From: Batillaria attramentaria
Lineage: Eukaryota > Mollusca > Gastropoda > Batillariidae
Assembly: GCA_018292915.2 (NCBI GenBank)
Contig: JACVVK020000164.1
Span: 82,501 to 146,500 of the forward strand
Reading direction: 5' to 3'
DNA: 64,000 nucleotides
Shown here: piece after piece, positions 21,930 to 32,682 of the stretch
How the letters are laid out: each line of letters starts with the position of its first letter
How positions within the stretch are numbered: position 1 is the first letter of the stretch
Position numbers and translations under genes: made by a program
Notes under the pieces: generated by a model
Databases searched by the model: none
What the model saw: the letters and a program-made list of their open reading frames with translations, nothing else
What the model was told of the DNA's origin: nothing

Positions 21930-22005
21930 CAGCCAGACGCTGAGCGACGAAGCTGATGTAGACCAGACGGCTGAGGGTTCGAAACCCAACAGGGACATAA
22001 TTCGT
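21930..22005 (+). mobile_element. Possible tRNA-like SINE head
   Basis: A good B box (GGTTCGAAACC) lies in GAGGGTTCGAAACCCAAC. The A box is not convincing, and no known body follows. Confidence 0.3.
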
Positions 22006-22059
22006 ACAGACCTTTTTGCGACCCGTTCACGTGTGTCATACACAGGGTAGGTAAACCTC

Positions 22060-22580
22060 AAACCACGCCAACAAATTCGTCTTTGGTTTTCTCCTAGTTT
22101 GTGGTTTGTAGGCGGGAAAAGAAAAGAAAAAAAAACCGGTTCTCTCTAGTCTGTGTGCGTCCGTCATCAACGGGCCGTGAAAATGTTTCCGACAAGCTGG
22201 GACAGCTGAACATCAAACTGTATAAAGATACGTGGCCGTGTTGACGCCTTCAAGCATCGCATTCCGTTTTTAACCCACGGAGCTGTTGGGGGGAAAGCAT
22301 GTAAATTGGCAGCTCCCGTTTGAGAAGGGTGTAAAAATCTCAAGCCTATTTTGTTCCTTTTCACTGACTTCAAAATGTGCTTTGTGTGTTGTCGAGGTTG
22401 AACGTGCGAAAAAGCTGTTGTTTTCACACCTCGGCGTCGCTGTGAAGCTTTTGAACGGGTGAAAGTGTCTGCGGATTGTGTCACCACGATCTTACAGATG
22501 TCCTTTGATGTGCGCTGTTAAAAATGGCTTTCCGTTTCACTGAATTTTAATGTTGTAGATTTTAATTTCTGTTAGTTCTG
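22060..22580. other. Unannotated interval
   Basis: No gene or repeat family recognised. Confidence 0.4.
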
Positions 22581-22583
22581 TCG

Positions 22584-22758
22584 GGGAGCCGGGGTGGCCG
22601 AATGGTAGAGCACTGGACTTCTAATGCTCGGGTCGTGAGTTCGTATCCCGGCTGGAGCCAAGTATTTGTGCTGGCTTTTTCGTCGTTGCCCCGTCTGTGA
22701 TATCACCCGTATGTAGTGGAAACGGACGTTGAATCCCAAACACCCACCCACCCACCCT
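22584..22758 (+). mobile_element. SINE-A copy with imperfect target duplication
   Basis: Full length. GTTAGTTCTGTC before and GTCAGTTCTGTC after it are a 12-bp duplication with one mismatch. Confidence 0.93.
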
Positions 22759-23029
22759 GTCAGTTCTGTCACTCAATTGACGGTTATGACCACATGAAAG
22801 TGTTTGTAGATTATCTCTCCACGATGTCTCAGGTGTTTGTGACGTGTGCTGTCGAAAAATACCTTCCGATTCAATAAATTTGATTTCAACATGGTTTTAT
22901 TCCGCTGGCCAGTTTACACAAAACAGTAGTATTCAGACGGTGGCAAAAAGCCAGACGCCTATATATAGCCTCCGCCTGTGAACATACACAAGGTAGTACG
23001 GCGAATACAGCATAATGATAACAATGAAA

Positions 23030-23140
23030 AGACAGGAGAGGGAGGGAGAGGGGAAGAGGGAGAGCAAGAAGAAGGGAAAGTGAGAAGAAGAGAAAAGGGG
23101 GGGGGGGGGAATGAAGGGGGGGGGGGGGAAATTGGTTTGG
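23030..23140. repeat. Purine-rich (GGGA/GAA)n tract with G runs
   Basis: Almost no pyrimidines for 100 bp, with two runs of 9-12 G near 23097 and 23117. Confidence 0.85.
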
Positions 23141-23174
23141 TTGGCGCAGCTGACAGACTGCCCGCGGCACAGTA

Positions 23175-24020
23175 AGTGCTTAAACTACTTTCCTAATAAT
23201 TATATGGTAAAGCTTTCGATAAAAATTCACTAAATTTATAGGCAATGGTTCTGAATTTCTCTGTCTTTCTCTGTCATCCTCGTCAGTTCGGGCGAGTGTG
23301 ATTTGAGCAATGCTTATTTCGCATGAACCGAAAGGATAAACTACGTGAATTTATTTTATGTTGGTTATTTTTGTATTTCTATCGAGCCTGGAGTTCTTGT
23401 CCAGCCAGTGGCAAAGATTGGATCGAATGAGAATATCTACTAAAATAATCTAAAATATACAGAGATTTGATGTTTACTGATGAGCACAATTTACAGATTC
23501 CAAAGCTATTGCAAAAGTGCCCAAAGATCTCTTTCGCAAACGATTTTGATTTGACAAACACCATGTACCATGCATTGACCATGACAAATAACCTAGGAAA
23601 CTAATTTCCACAAAAAATAAGAAACTGAAAACAAGAACAGTTTCATGTGCAGCCTATTGTTTGGTGAAGAAGATATGCAGAGATTTCAAACCCGCGGACA
23701 ACAGAAAATGCTGCAAGATATCTCCTGGGAAAAGACATTGATTTGAGCAAACACTGCTGGCCGTGAGGGACAAGAATTACGAAACAAAAGTCTTCCACAA
23801 ACTGAATCGAAGGGAAAAAAATAAACTCTTTCGGGTGCAGTCTTTTTTTCTGTAGATGATTTCTTCATTTTCAAACTGTGGTACAAAAACAGCCCAAGAT
23901 TTTCTCGCATTCAGTATGAGGGTGCAGCGTTTCCTGCATGTCCTAGGTTTATACTGCCCCGTAGACCACTTTGCATCATATGCCCAACGTTCCTTTTTTT
24001 AACGTAGTGCAGGCACACAG
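23175..24020. other. Unannotated interval
   Basis: No gene or known repeat recognised. Confidence 0.4.
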
Positions 24021-24023
24021 CTG

Positions 24024-24066
24024 CGAATTAAAGCCCTAAAAACTCACTCACTCACTCATTCTCTCA
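24024..24066 (+). mobile_element. LINE family D tail with (ACTC)n
   Basis: CTGCGAATTAAAGCCCTAAA followed by AACTCACTCACTCACTC matches the end of 39875-39953. Confidence 0.55.
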
Positions 24067-24577
24067 TTGATTCCAGTGTAGTTCAGGACAGACAAGATTT
24101 ACAAAAAAAAAAAAAATATAATATATCTTCCAGAAGCTGAGATTCAGAATTAAAAACTAAACATATCCTAGTGCAGCTAAGGAACAAGGAGCGGCCGACC
24201 TGTACTGGAGCAGATTGAGCCAAACAAAGGGACGCAATCAAGGAAGGGAGGTAAGAAATGTACATAATCAAAAGATCGAAACGGCACTGGAACGAAAGGC
24301 TTGCGCACCAGCCAATCAGGGTCATCCGTCAGTCGTCGGCGACAGAGTCTCCAATCAGTGTAATGATTGCGTCAGCGGCAGCGCCATCTAGAGTTTCCGG
24401 GGTGAGGGAGTGTGGATATGAAGGTAATCAAGCGTTTTCGTCTGCTTTCATGTTTATTTATAACGAAACTTGACTCGGCAAAGAACCTTAATCAAGCGTC
24501 CGTCTGCGAGTTGCGTTGGTGTCTGCGTTTTACGGTGATGGGTGTTTATGATGGAAAAAGGGAAAAGGATGGACCGG

Positions 24578-24581
24578 CTAG

Positions 24582-24613
<32 letters not shown>

Positions 24614-24616
24614 CGT
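24578..24616. repeat. (GT)n(GC)n alternating purine-pyrimidine tract
   Basis: About 14 GT units pass into GCGCGCGCG, a sequence type prone to Z-DNA. Confidence 0.9.
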
Positions 24617-24825
24617 CGGGGCAGGGGGAGGGGGGGGGACGTTATACTGAACTTTGAGCTGATCTAGAATTGTGATTGTCTTGGATGAAGAGAGATGATC
24701 AGTCAGACAAAAGCTGCTGATTTTGTTTACTGTTTAATACTCTTCTCTGTTTCTATGTCGTCTTTTTTATTATTTGCAGTAACAACCATGGTGGTGGTGG
24801 TGATGGTAGTAGTAGTAGTTGAAGT

Positions 24826-24832
<7 letters not shown>

Positions 24833-24857
<25 letters not shown>
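24833..24857. repeat. (CT)n microsatellite
   Basis: About 13 CT units abutting the 5' end of a SINE-A copy. Confidence 0.93.
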
Positions 24858-24861
<4 letters not shown>

Positions 24862-25034
24862 AAAGCCGGGAAAGCTCGATGGTAGAGCGTTAGACTTTCA
24901 ATGCTCGGGTCGTGAGTTCCAATCCAGGCTGGGGCCACATATTTGTGCTGGCCTTTTTTTCTCGTTGCCCCGTCTTTGGTATCACCCATACGTGGTGGAA
25001 AAGGACGTTAAACTCCCAAACACCAACCCACCTT
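24858..25034 (+). mobile_element. SINE-A copy (subfamily 2)
   Basis: Full-length but diverged head (GGAAAGCTCGATGGTAGAGCG), B box GTTCCAATCC, body with TTCTCGTTGCCCCG and CCCATACGTGGTGG. Subfamily 2 by its linked diagnostic bases. Confidence 0.9.
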
Positions 25035-25138
25035 CTGTCTCTATATGTGTGTGTGTGGGGGGGGGGGGGGATGAGTGGAGGTATTTTCGTTTTACTTTTA
25101 ATTAATAATATTTAGGGGATAAAAAGAAATCAATTATG

Positions 25139-25203
25139 TAGTAGTTGTAGCAACAAGTTAGAAATTTGCGTTAAAACTTCTACCGTTGAGAATAAAGATT
25201 CAT

Positions 25204-25208
<5 letters not shown>
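25139..25208 (+). mobile_element. Retroposon 3' end of family G, copy 2
   Basis: GTAGTTGTAGCAAC, then ACTTCTACCGTTGAGAATAA and AGATTCATTCAT. It runs straight into (CT)n(CA)n. Confidence 0.65.

Positions 25209-25275
<67 letters not shown>
25207..25275. repeat. (CT)n(CA)n compound microsatellite
   Basis: About 16 CT and 18 CA units. Confidence 0.96.
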
Positions 25276-25276
<1 letters not shown>

Positions 25277-25650
25277 CCTTCCGCTTTTCAACAGTTTCCT
25301 AACAGAAACTTGACACCCTCGTCACTTTCAAGACCCCCCGGGCTGTCACCTTGCGATAAACTTCTCGATCCCCTCCTTTCCTGCGTTTCTTCGCCAATCA
25401 TCGTCTCGGCGTGGGTCAGGTGGATAAGAGAGCGTGAGATATAGAGCGATGATGCAAAGCTCTTGATCTCCACTTAGATCTACTTAGCAAGGGCTTCACC
25501 CTCAGCGCACAGACATAAACAACAGCGTTTTAGCTCTGTGACTGGTTATGCTGCACTGCAGACGCAGGGAGCGATGAGACTTGGAGAGCTTTATAATAAT
25601 AATATTAATAATAGTGACGATTTTTATTCTGACGAGCTCTAGGCGCTTAC

Positions 25651-25651
<1 letters not shown>

Positions 25652-25713
<62 letters not shown>
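25652..25713. repeat. (CA)n microsatellite
   Basis: About 30 CA units. Confidence 0.96.
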
Positions 25714-25718
<5 letters not shown>

Positions 25719-25864
25719 AAAAACAAAATAACTACAATATGTTCTGCCCCACCCATCCCAAACACACAAACACACACGATCGGGACAGACTAATCAAACG
25801 CTTCCCCCTGCGGACGCGCGTCGCCGCGGTGCAGCGCCACCCAATACCTAGCCTATTGTTCAAT

Positions 25865-25912
25865 TTTGCTGGGGGAGGAAAGCCGGATAACCCGGAGAGA
25901 AACCCCCGACGA
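25865..25912 (-). mobile_element. SINE-C core fragment
   Basis: GGGGGAGGAAAGCCGGATAA and CCCGGAGAGAAACCCCCGAC are the reverse complement of the V-like core. Head and tail are missing. Confidence 0.65.
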
Positions 25913-26055
25913 GCAGCCCTACTAATCTCTCAGATAGACCATATACTCGCAGCCACATCTTCCTTTTATCTTTTATGACCTAGCAGAGAAGTACCTTGCA
26001 TAGCCGGGAAATAATATTTGATGCTTGCTCCTCGTAAACTAACTTACTAGCCCTA

Positions 26056-26240
26056 ACTAACTAGCTGTCTAACTAACTAACTAACTAAAGGTGTAGTCAC
26101 AAGAGCAACTGCCCACAAAACAAACGTCTTTCGATATGAAGCCTTCTAACGGAGCCGTTAACGATATAAGGCAGATGCCAGAGAGCGAATGTGTGGTAGT
26201 AGGCCAAGCCATTCATCGCGATCCCTCAGCGAACAACGTA
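26056..26240 (+). repeat. Duplicated segment Q, copy 1
   Basis: Matches 26718-26885 in the same orientation: (CTAA)n, AAAGGTG(T/C)AGTCACAA, CAACTGCC, CCGTTAACG.TATAAGGC, GATGCCAGAGAGCGA and TGTGTGGTAGTAGG. The repeated CTAA run resembles a LINE tail. An open frame here (26136-26567) has no recognised homology and spans repeat boundaries. Confidence 0.8.
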
Positions 26241-26423
26241 CACTGGAATCCCTGCGTTTGGCTGGGTGTCCACAATGTAGGGGTCATTCTCCGACTTGTC
26301 ACTCAACTTGTGACGGCCTTCAAACGCAAGAATGCGAACAAGAACGCGGTCACCAAGCTTGACGTACTGCACCTCTGCTCCTCAAATCATACACTGACTT
26401 CTGTCTCCACCGAGCGGCTTCAT

Positions 26424-26716
26424 CTGGGCCCGTATGTAAAACTCGAGGATAATTTAACCCACGGCTACGGGCCTAACCCTAACCAGGACAAAAGAAACGC
26501 CCAAACAAAATTAAATATAAAAGGAAGCGAAGAAAGAAAAGACAAAAATCCTTCTATAACGGCATAGGCGCCTTGCTGGAATAAACCCGCTTCCTGATTT
26601 AAAAAAAAACAAAACAACAACAACAAAAAACAACTTTAACCCTAGAGCTAGTTTAGTTCAAGGTTAGACTCTAACCCGGGGCTAAACTCCCTAACCCCGA
26701 CTTTTACATGCGGTCC
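26424..26716 (+). mobile_element. MITE with GGGCCCG-type terminal inverted repeats, copy 1
   Basis: Starts CTGGGCCCGTATGTAAAACT and ends with the near reverse complement TTACATGCGGTCCCTG. The interior, in order, has TTAACCCACGGC, ATAAAAGGAAGCGAAGAAAG, TTATAACGGCAT-like, GCCTTGCTGGAATAAACCCG and CTAGAGCTAGTTTAGTTC. It is matched end to end, in inverse orientation, by 37242-37529. No target duplication is visible and the superfamily is unknown. CAGGG-type ends recall hAT, but that is not established. Confidence 0.75.
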
Positions 26717-26717
26717 C

Positions 26718-26885
26718 TGCTAACTAACTGACTAACTAACTAAAGGTGCAGTCACAAACGCAACCGCCCCAAAACAAAAGTCTTTCTGTATAAAACCGTG
26801 CTGTTAACGGTATAAGGCTGATGCCAGAGAGCGAGTGTGTGGTAGTAGGTCAAGCGATTCATCACGATCCCTCACCGCACACCTG
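26718..26885 (+). repeat. Duplicated segment Q, copy 2
   Basis: About 80-85% like 26056-26240 by eye. It begins exactly where the MITE ends. Confidence 0.8.
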
Positions 26886-26889
26886 GAGG

Positions 26890-27600
26890 GCACCTTAATG
26901 CACCTTAATGCTCTCTTCATAACCGCCGCTCTCCTACTGTTAGCCAGATGCCTGCGTTAAGAGGAGGTGTAGGTAGGTGTGGGGCTGCGCGCTGGGGTCA
27001 ATGTCTGAAACTGTTTGTTCCTCAGGGCACGGTGGCGGGCGTGTATTTCAGTGGGAGTACACGATGTACCATAACAGACAGGAATCTGTATGTGGCCGAA
27101 GGACACAAATACACAGAGCCCCAAAATGCCTGTATCATTATTCTCTATTAGCCTCAGGCATCATAGTCACCCCTAAAAATGCTTCAATCTAGAAACAATT
27201 ACTACCATGAACAGACCATTCAAGGGCACGCACCTGACAGGGGTTGAAAAAAAATTGGAATGTCTCCTTTCCGCTCAGGCGTCACTGGAGTAATGCACGT
27301 CCACTTTCTGTTTAGGCCAGAGAGGCAGTTCGCACAAATCCGCTTGCCTCACTTGTGTCCGATTTTGTGCAAAAAGTCCCAGCTTCACTGGCAGCTTGCC
27401 TCTTTTTGTGACCCCCTGGCATGCACCTTGACCTTCATAACACAAAAATCCCGAAAATCACGCTTTTTCATGACAGCAAAAATCACTATAGACTAGCAAA
27501 CTCGCCAAACAGGGTAGCTCAAATAAACACCAAACATGACCCCACGGTCAGTTTATGTCCTTACGCCTGTGCATGTCCTTACAGCAGGGTGGGGTGGGAG
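26890..27600. other. Unannotated interval
   Basis: No gene or known repeat recognised. G run near 27605. Confidence 0.4.
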
Positions 27601-27636
27601 TTTGGGGGGGGGGGGGTTAAGTGAGTGAGTGAGCGA

Positions 27637-27805
27637 GTGGGTGGGCGGGTGGGTGTTTAACGTCCTTTTCCACCACATACGGGTGATATCAAAGACGGGG
27701 CAACGATGAAAAAGCCAGCACAAATATTTGGCCCCAGCCGGGATACGAACTCACGACCCGAGCATTAGACGTCCACCGCTCTACCATTCGGCCACTCCGG
27801 CTCCC
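27637..27805 (-). mobile_element. SINE-A copy (subfamily 1)
   Basis: Full length on the minus strand. The tail merges with GAGT/GGGT repeats, and (GA)n abuts the head. Confidence 0.92.
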
Positions 27806-27866
27806 CGAGAGAGAGAGAGAGAGAGAGAAGGATTTCTGTTCCTTCATGGTGTCATAATGTGCCTTT

Positions 27867-27986
27867 ACAACCATGTCTTTTTAATCGATACCTGAAAATG
27901 CCAAGGACTTTTTTTTTCTAGCTCTGCATGTGATCCCCGGAAACATCTGCGGTTGGTGCACACGCTTCGTTATGTAGCCCGCTGGG
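27867..27986 (+). repeat. Direct repeat flanking the palindromic MITE, left
   Basis: Matches 28587-28705: ACCATG(T/C)CTTTT, CC(T/C)GAAAATGCCAAGGAC, GTGATCCCCGGAAAC and TGCGGTTGGTG. The two copies bracket the MITE, so that MITE lies inside or between copies of an older repeat. Confidence 0.75.
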
Positions 27987-28007
27987 ACGTTACGACATTT
28001 TAGTCGC

Positions 28008-28590
28008 TTTAAAGGTCTGCAATGTAAAAAAAGCCGCAAACAGTGTTTTGTTGTTGTTGTTGTTTTTCGTTTTAAACTCTGCCACTGTTCAAAAGTCACA
28101 GTCAGCACTGTCACAGCTTCGGAAACCCTTACAAACCCTTACAAAACCCTACAAAACCCTTATAAACCCGAGCATGAGTTAGCGGTGACATTATTGCACT
28201 TTTGGTCAGGGAGCGAGACACATCGCCACAGTGTCCAGGTTAAGAAATGAGGCTCCGCTTGGCTTTTGGCTGAAAACTGTAACCACGACAAAGTTGACTG
28301 TGCATTTTGCACAATAGAATGGTTTTTATTTTATTTTATTTTATTTTATTTATTTATTTTTTTTGCACACCATGAGCCGGGATAACCGAATGGTAGAGCT
28401 TTGGACTCCCAATGCTCCGGTCTTGAGTTCGAATCCCTCCTGGGGCCAAATATTTGTACATGTACTGGTCTTTTTCTCGTTGCCCCGTCTTCGATGCGCC
28501 CACACCTGATGGAAAAGGACGTTATACTCCTAAACACCCACCCCACCCACACACGGTAATTTTTTTTTTATTGAGATCTCAGACCTTTAA
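28008..28590 (+). mobile_element. Palindromic MITE N, copy 1 (SINE inserted)
   Basis: Ends TTTAAAGGTCTGCAATG and CTCAGACCTTTAA. Interior motifs are shared with 32243-34317: AAAGCCGCAAACA, AGCGAGACACATCGC(C/T)ACAG, CTTGGCTTTT and AGTTGACTGTGCATTTTGC. It contains a short AAACCCTTAC run (28117-28168), a (TTTTA)n run and a SINE-A copy at 28374-28553. Confidence 0.75.
28374..28553 (+). mobile_element. SINE-A copy (subfamily 2) in MITE N
   Basis: Diverged head (GGGATAACCGAATGGTAGAG), B box GTTCGAATCCC, body and CACCC tail present. It has ACATGTACTGG in place of TGCTGG. Confidence 0.87.
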
Positions 28591-28705
28591 AACCATGCCT
28601 TTTGAACAGTACCCGAAAATGCCAAGGACCGTTTTCCTCGCGCGGCACGTGATCCCCGGAAACTACTGCGGTTGGTGAGCACACTTCGTTATGCAGCCGA
28701 TTCAC
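28587..28705 (+). repeat. Direct repeat flanking the palindromic MITE, right
   Basis: Partner of 27867-27986, about 85% similar by eye. Confidence 0.75.
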
Positions 28706-28867
28706 CTGCCATAGTTTATTGTTCTTCTGCCAACGGCATTTAGCAGAGCATCATCTGGCGGGTTTGTCCGGAAAATGGCGTAGCACGAGGTGAACAATCA
28801 CCATCACCAGAGGTCCCTAACTGTTGTACCTGTAAAGACCCCCCCCCCCCCCCCCCCGCCTCTTCCA

Positions 28868-29218
28868 TTAAGCCGGCTCTTAACTGGGCACTGCGAAGCG
28901 CCACAGGGCTGTCCACAGTTGTGACACAGTTGTGATTTTTTTTTTTTTTTTTTTTTTTGGGGGGGGGGGTCCGCCGCTGTGGCGTCATCACAGCAACCGG
29001 GATCAAATAGCCACAACTGTGACTGTGGTTTCCGCAACAGATTCTGGTTGGCTGTACTACGTCACTCGGCGCGCAAACATGGCGGACAGTGCATCTTCAA
29101 TCGGTTTGTCACCGAGCACAGCTGTGTTCAGTTTTGTAGTTAGTAGACACACCGAGCCCAACGACTGTGATGTGCACATGTGTGTTTCGCGCGCTGTGCC
29201 CAATTAAGAGCAGGCTTT
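28868..29218. mobile_element. TIR element (about 350 bp) flanked by TA
   Basis: TTAAGCCGGCTCTTAACTGG and the reverse complement of its right end (TAAAGCCTGCTCTTAATTGG) match at most positions. A second inner inverted pair, ACAGTTGTGAC and CACAACTGTGAC, flanks T and G runs. TA lies at both ends, as in Tc1/mariner-type elements. It contains ATGGCGGACAG at 29080, which opens a 42-codon frame with no recognised homology. Confidence 0.65.
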
Positions 29219-29219
29219 A

Positions 29220-30500
29220 GGGCCCTTTTTGTCATACTTGTTGAAATCAAATCATCCGAGGTCCTAAAAAAAAAGCTCAGCAGTTACGGGTACGTTCTGC
29301 TTCCTGTTTTCAATATGTGATTTGAAGAGATGCAGTAAGTGAGTAACCAAAAAAAAAAAAAAAATTGCGGCAATGAAAGGGTTAACGTCACGCAAATTTT
29401 GCGTGAAGTAAAACACAGTCGGGATTGCTAGATACATCTGACCTCCAGCGTGCTATCAAAATGCAACCCGAGATACGATCTGACACTACCTCCCTCAAAA
29501 TGCCGTTCGTGTAATCCAAACCTGATCGGAACTTCCCTTTAACACAAATTTATACCGACACCTCTCCCGCTTAAAATACCAAGTTATATCGATAGCTCTT
29601 CGTGAAAATACCAAACGTCGATGGCCGAAATGGGTGAACAAACAGCTCTCGTTACATTTCTTTCAAACTTACACGTGGGTGATTTTCCAACGCCGATTTG
29701 CGCCGACAAGAGGAGCGGACAGTGTTGAAAACACGGTCAGGCTTCGCACGCGCACTGACGATAGCACGCAATTTGGACGCGCTGTTCTATTGTTTCTGGG
29801 GGTAAATCCTTGACTACCGCAGCCGACAAACGTTTGTAAACAAGACAATTGCATCTGACGGGAGCATCCTGGATTGAAATGCAATGACGCAACTCCAGCC
29901 GCCTCTTTTTTTTTTCCCCCAAAGTGTGCACTGGTGTACATTCGTGCCAGGAAAGGCCGCCCGATGTTTCAAACAAGCACTAATCATGTTCATAAATCAC
30001 GCGCGTAGGAGAGTGCTTCAGGGGGAGGCTACCACGGTGATTGAGGTTTTCTTTGAACAGAGCCATCGAGCGATTTTTTTATAATTTTTTTTTTAGTTGC
30101 CTTGTGTATATGTCGAAGCCATTATTAGTTTTGCGAGTCTTGTAAACACAGTTTCGTCTGCGCTCATCAGTCAACGGGGAATTACTCTCGATAAGAAAGT
30201 CTGTGCACAGCTGCGCTTCCTTCCAGACAAAAGAGTTCCACAGGGAACTGGGGAGAAGTACAATTTACAACCTATGGGTTCTTCGGTATTTATGAAGTGA
30301 AGACGGGGGCAAGTAGATAAATGCAGTAGTAGCGGCAGACATGGTGATATAGTAATATATATACTAAGGTATAATTATTTGTCTGGGGATAGAACGCTCT
30401 TCTTTGCAATTTTTGCAATGTCTGCAGTATGTTTACGTTGCTGGTTTACCCAAGCCCCAGACTTCAAGTGTGAGGTGATTGAGTACACCTGACCTGTGAA
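29220..30500. other. Unannotated interval
   Basis: No gene or known repeat is recognised. A small palindrome TCACGCAAATTTTGCGTGA lies at 29387-29405. Confidence 0.4.
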
Positions 30501-30540
30501 CTTTTACTTTTGACTTTTCACTGTGAGGCCCCATACGTAG

Positions 30541-30729
30541 GGGGGGGGGGGGGGGAGCCGGGGTGGCCGAATGGTAGACCGTTGGACTTTCAATGCTCGG
30601 GTCGTGAGTTCGAATCCCGGCTGGGGCCAAATATTTGTGCTGGCCTTTTTCTCGCTGCCCCGTCATTAATATCACCCTATGTGGTGGAAAAGGACCTTAA
30701 ACTCCCAAACACCCACCCAACACCCCACC
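30541..30729 (+). mobile_element. SINE-A copy (subfamily 2)
   Basis: Full length after a G run. CCATACGTAG flanks it on both sides (a 10-bp target duplication). Body has CTTTTTCTCG and a slightly altered GGACCTTAAACTCC. Confidence 0.92.
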
Positions 30730-31065
30730 CATACGTAGTGGTGCATGAGTTGGGTGTTTAACTCATTCAAGACGGCCCGAGTTTTCCTCAGCCATCCCCA
30801 TGTAGACGCGCCGATTTGTGAGGTTCAGAAAATAAAACATAAAAAACAAGAAAACAAAATAAAGACTTGAAATTTTCAGGGTGGTTGACTAACATATTTA
30901 TGCAGCTGTTGCTCAAATTTCAAATTCAAACATAAATATCTTTGTTGATAGTCATGTTGCAAAAAAAAAAAAAAAAAAAAAAAATCACGATCCGCATATG
31001 TGGCTGTTCGTCTGAAACCGATGTGTGCTGTAGGGCCGCATATGCGGCCGTTCGTCTGGAAAGAG

Positions 31066-31203
31066 TTAACGTCTTTTGCCATCACACACGGTGGACAGCA
31101 AGGAAAAAGCCAATCAAGCCAATCTTTGACACCAAGCCAGGATTCGAACTCACGACCCGGCATTGAAAGTACAACGCTCTACCATTCGGCTATCCCGCCT
31201 TCC
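31066..31203 (-). mobile_element. Diverged SINE-A copy
   Basis: Minus-strand head and body are recognisable (GGGTCGTGAGTTCGAATCC, TGGTAGAGCGTTG). The body is shortened and the CACC tail is gone. Likely old. Confidence 0.75.
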
Positions 31204-31484
31204 CTAGCTCTGTAAAGGAAGAGGAATTCGTCTGCATGTGATAGACACTCTACAGTTGGTAAAAAGTGCAGAAAATAAGCTTTGTTTTGGTATGAAAATA
31301 TATCTGTTACATGGTTTAGGCGTGAGATAATAATGTTTGTTGAACACTTGCTATTGAAAAGCGGCCTTTTTGAGAAGATGGCTGGTACACTGTGACATGG
31401 CAAACATGCCAATATGGCGTGGTTGTATCATGTCTCATTTTCAACATGCATGTTAGCAACATTTAGCCTTGAAACTTTCACACA

Positions 31485-31660
31485 GGGGAGCCGGGGTGGC
31501 CGAATGGTAGAGCGTTGGACTTCCAATACTAGGGTCGTGAGTTCGTATCCCGGCTGGGGCCAAATATCTTTTTGCTGGCTTTTTCATCGTTGCTCCGTCT
31601 TTGATGTCACCCGTATGTGGTGGAAAAGGACGTTAAACCCCCAAACACCCTCCCACCCAC
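31485..31660 (+). mobile_element. SINE-A copy with 16-bp target duplication
   Basis: Full length. CCTTGAAACTTTCACA is repeated exactly at 31467-31482 and 31661-31676. One of the youngest-looking copies. Confidence 0.95.
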
Positions 31661-32038
31661 CCTTGAAACTTTCACATGAGTAGTTTAAGGGCCCTGAAAT
31701 GAAAAAGAAAAAAAAAAACCTTAAAATCGCTAAGATTGACCCCGCACATTTTGTTGTTGTTGTTGTTTTGTTTTTGTTTTGTTTTTTTTCAATACTTTTG
31801 TTTCAAAAGCTGAGGTACTCTGCCCCCCGTTTTTTAAGAGCACATCACAAATATTGGCCTTTATCGGGCTTCAAACCTGACATCTTTCGGCAATGAGTCA
31901 GACGTTCAAACAGTCGATCCACTCATCTCTCTCCAGCTTGTACGACCTGGAAATACGTTCGTAAACTTCGGCGAAGTAAGACAGTAACCCTTGTTATTTT
32001 ATTTATTTATTTATGTTTTTTTTTTGTGCTTTGATGAG

Positions 32039-32208
32039 ACTCACTTTACATCCTCTTCGCAAATAATGCTGGCTGACATCCAGACTGCACGCATGTTGAG
32101 AACAATGATGCAAACTTACAAACTCAGCGTGCTTCCAGACATCTGTGAGATCATTTCCTCTTCAAGAGGCGAACAATTCACATTTCCGCAGCTTACGTAT
32201 ACAATCAT
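32039..32208 (+). CDS. Candidate internal exon, unknown gene
   Basis: A T-rich tract ending TTTGATGAG gives a possible acceptor, and CAATCAT|GTGAGT a good donor. The 170-bp interval is open in one frame (56 codons plus 2 bases) and reads like protein, for example MLADIQTARMLRTMMQTYK and then LPDICEIISSS. No domain is recognised. An unspliced random frame is quite possible. Confidence 0.25.
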
Positions 32209-32589
32209 GTGAGTGTTACACCCTTGATGCCTTACTTTAGTTTTTAGCCGTAAAGGTCTGCAGTCTACAAGAAAAAGCCACAAACTGTGTTTTAAAGGTG
32301 TGCAATCTTAGCAAAAAGCCGCAAACATCGCGTTTTTTAAAACTGCGACTCCTTTGACTGTGCATAATCCAGGCAACTTTGTCGCACAGCGCTTCGGGGA
32401 CCCTTATGAAACCAGAGCACGAGTTTACCGTGACATTATTTGGCTTTTGGTCATTGAGCGAGACACATCGCTACAGGGTCTAGCGGATGTTGAGTGCTGC
32501 ATGATCTTTCTCGCTCAGTGTCAAAACGCAAATTGAGCTGTGAAATCAGGCTGCCCTTGGCTTTTATTTGGGGTTTCAGGGGGGTCGGC

Positions 32590-32674
32590 CCGCTATTGCG
32601 CGGGTCCGTTAGTGCGCGGGTCCGCTAGTGCGCGGGGCCGCTAGTGCGCGGGTCCGGGTCCGCTAGTGCACCAG
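32590..32674 (+). repeat. Left terminal 16-bp repeat array
   Basis: Units CCG(C/T)TA(T/G)TGCGCGGG(T/G) at 32590, 32606, 32622 and 32638, a 6-bp spacer CCGGGT, then a partial unit from 32660. CCGC and GCGG within each unit are inverted. Confidence 0.95.
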
Positions 32675-32682
32675 AGTTACAG

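Noticed and set aside
26136..26567. 143-codon frame
   Set aside because: It starts in a duplicated segment and ends in a MITE, with no recognised homology; chance openness is more likely.
28117..28168. Telomere-like AAACCCT repeats
   Set aside because: Only about five irregular units, inside MITE N; other copies of the MITE do not have them expanded.
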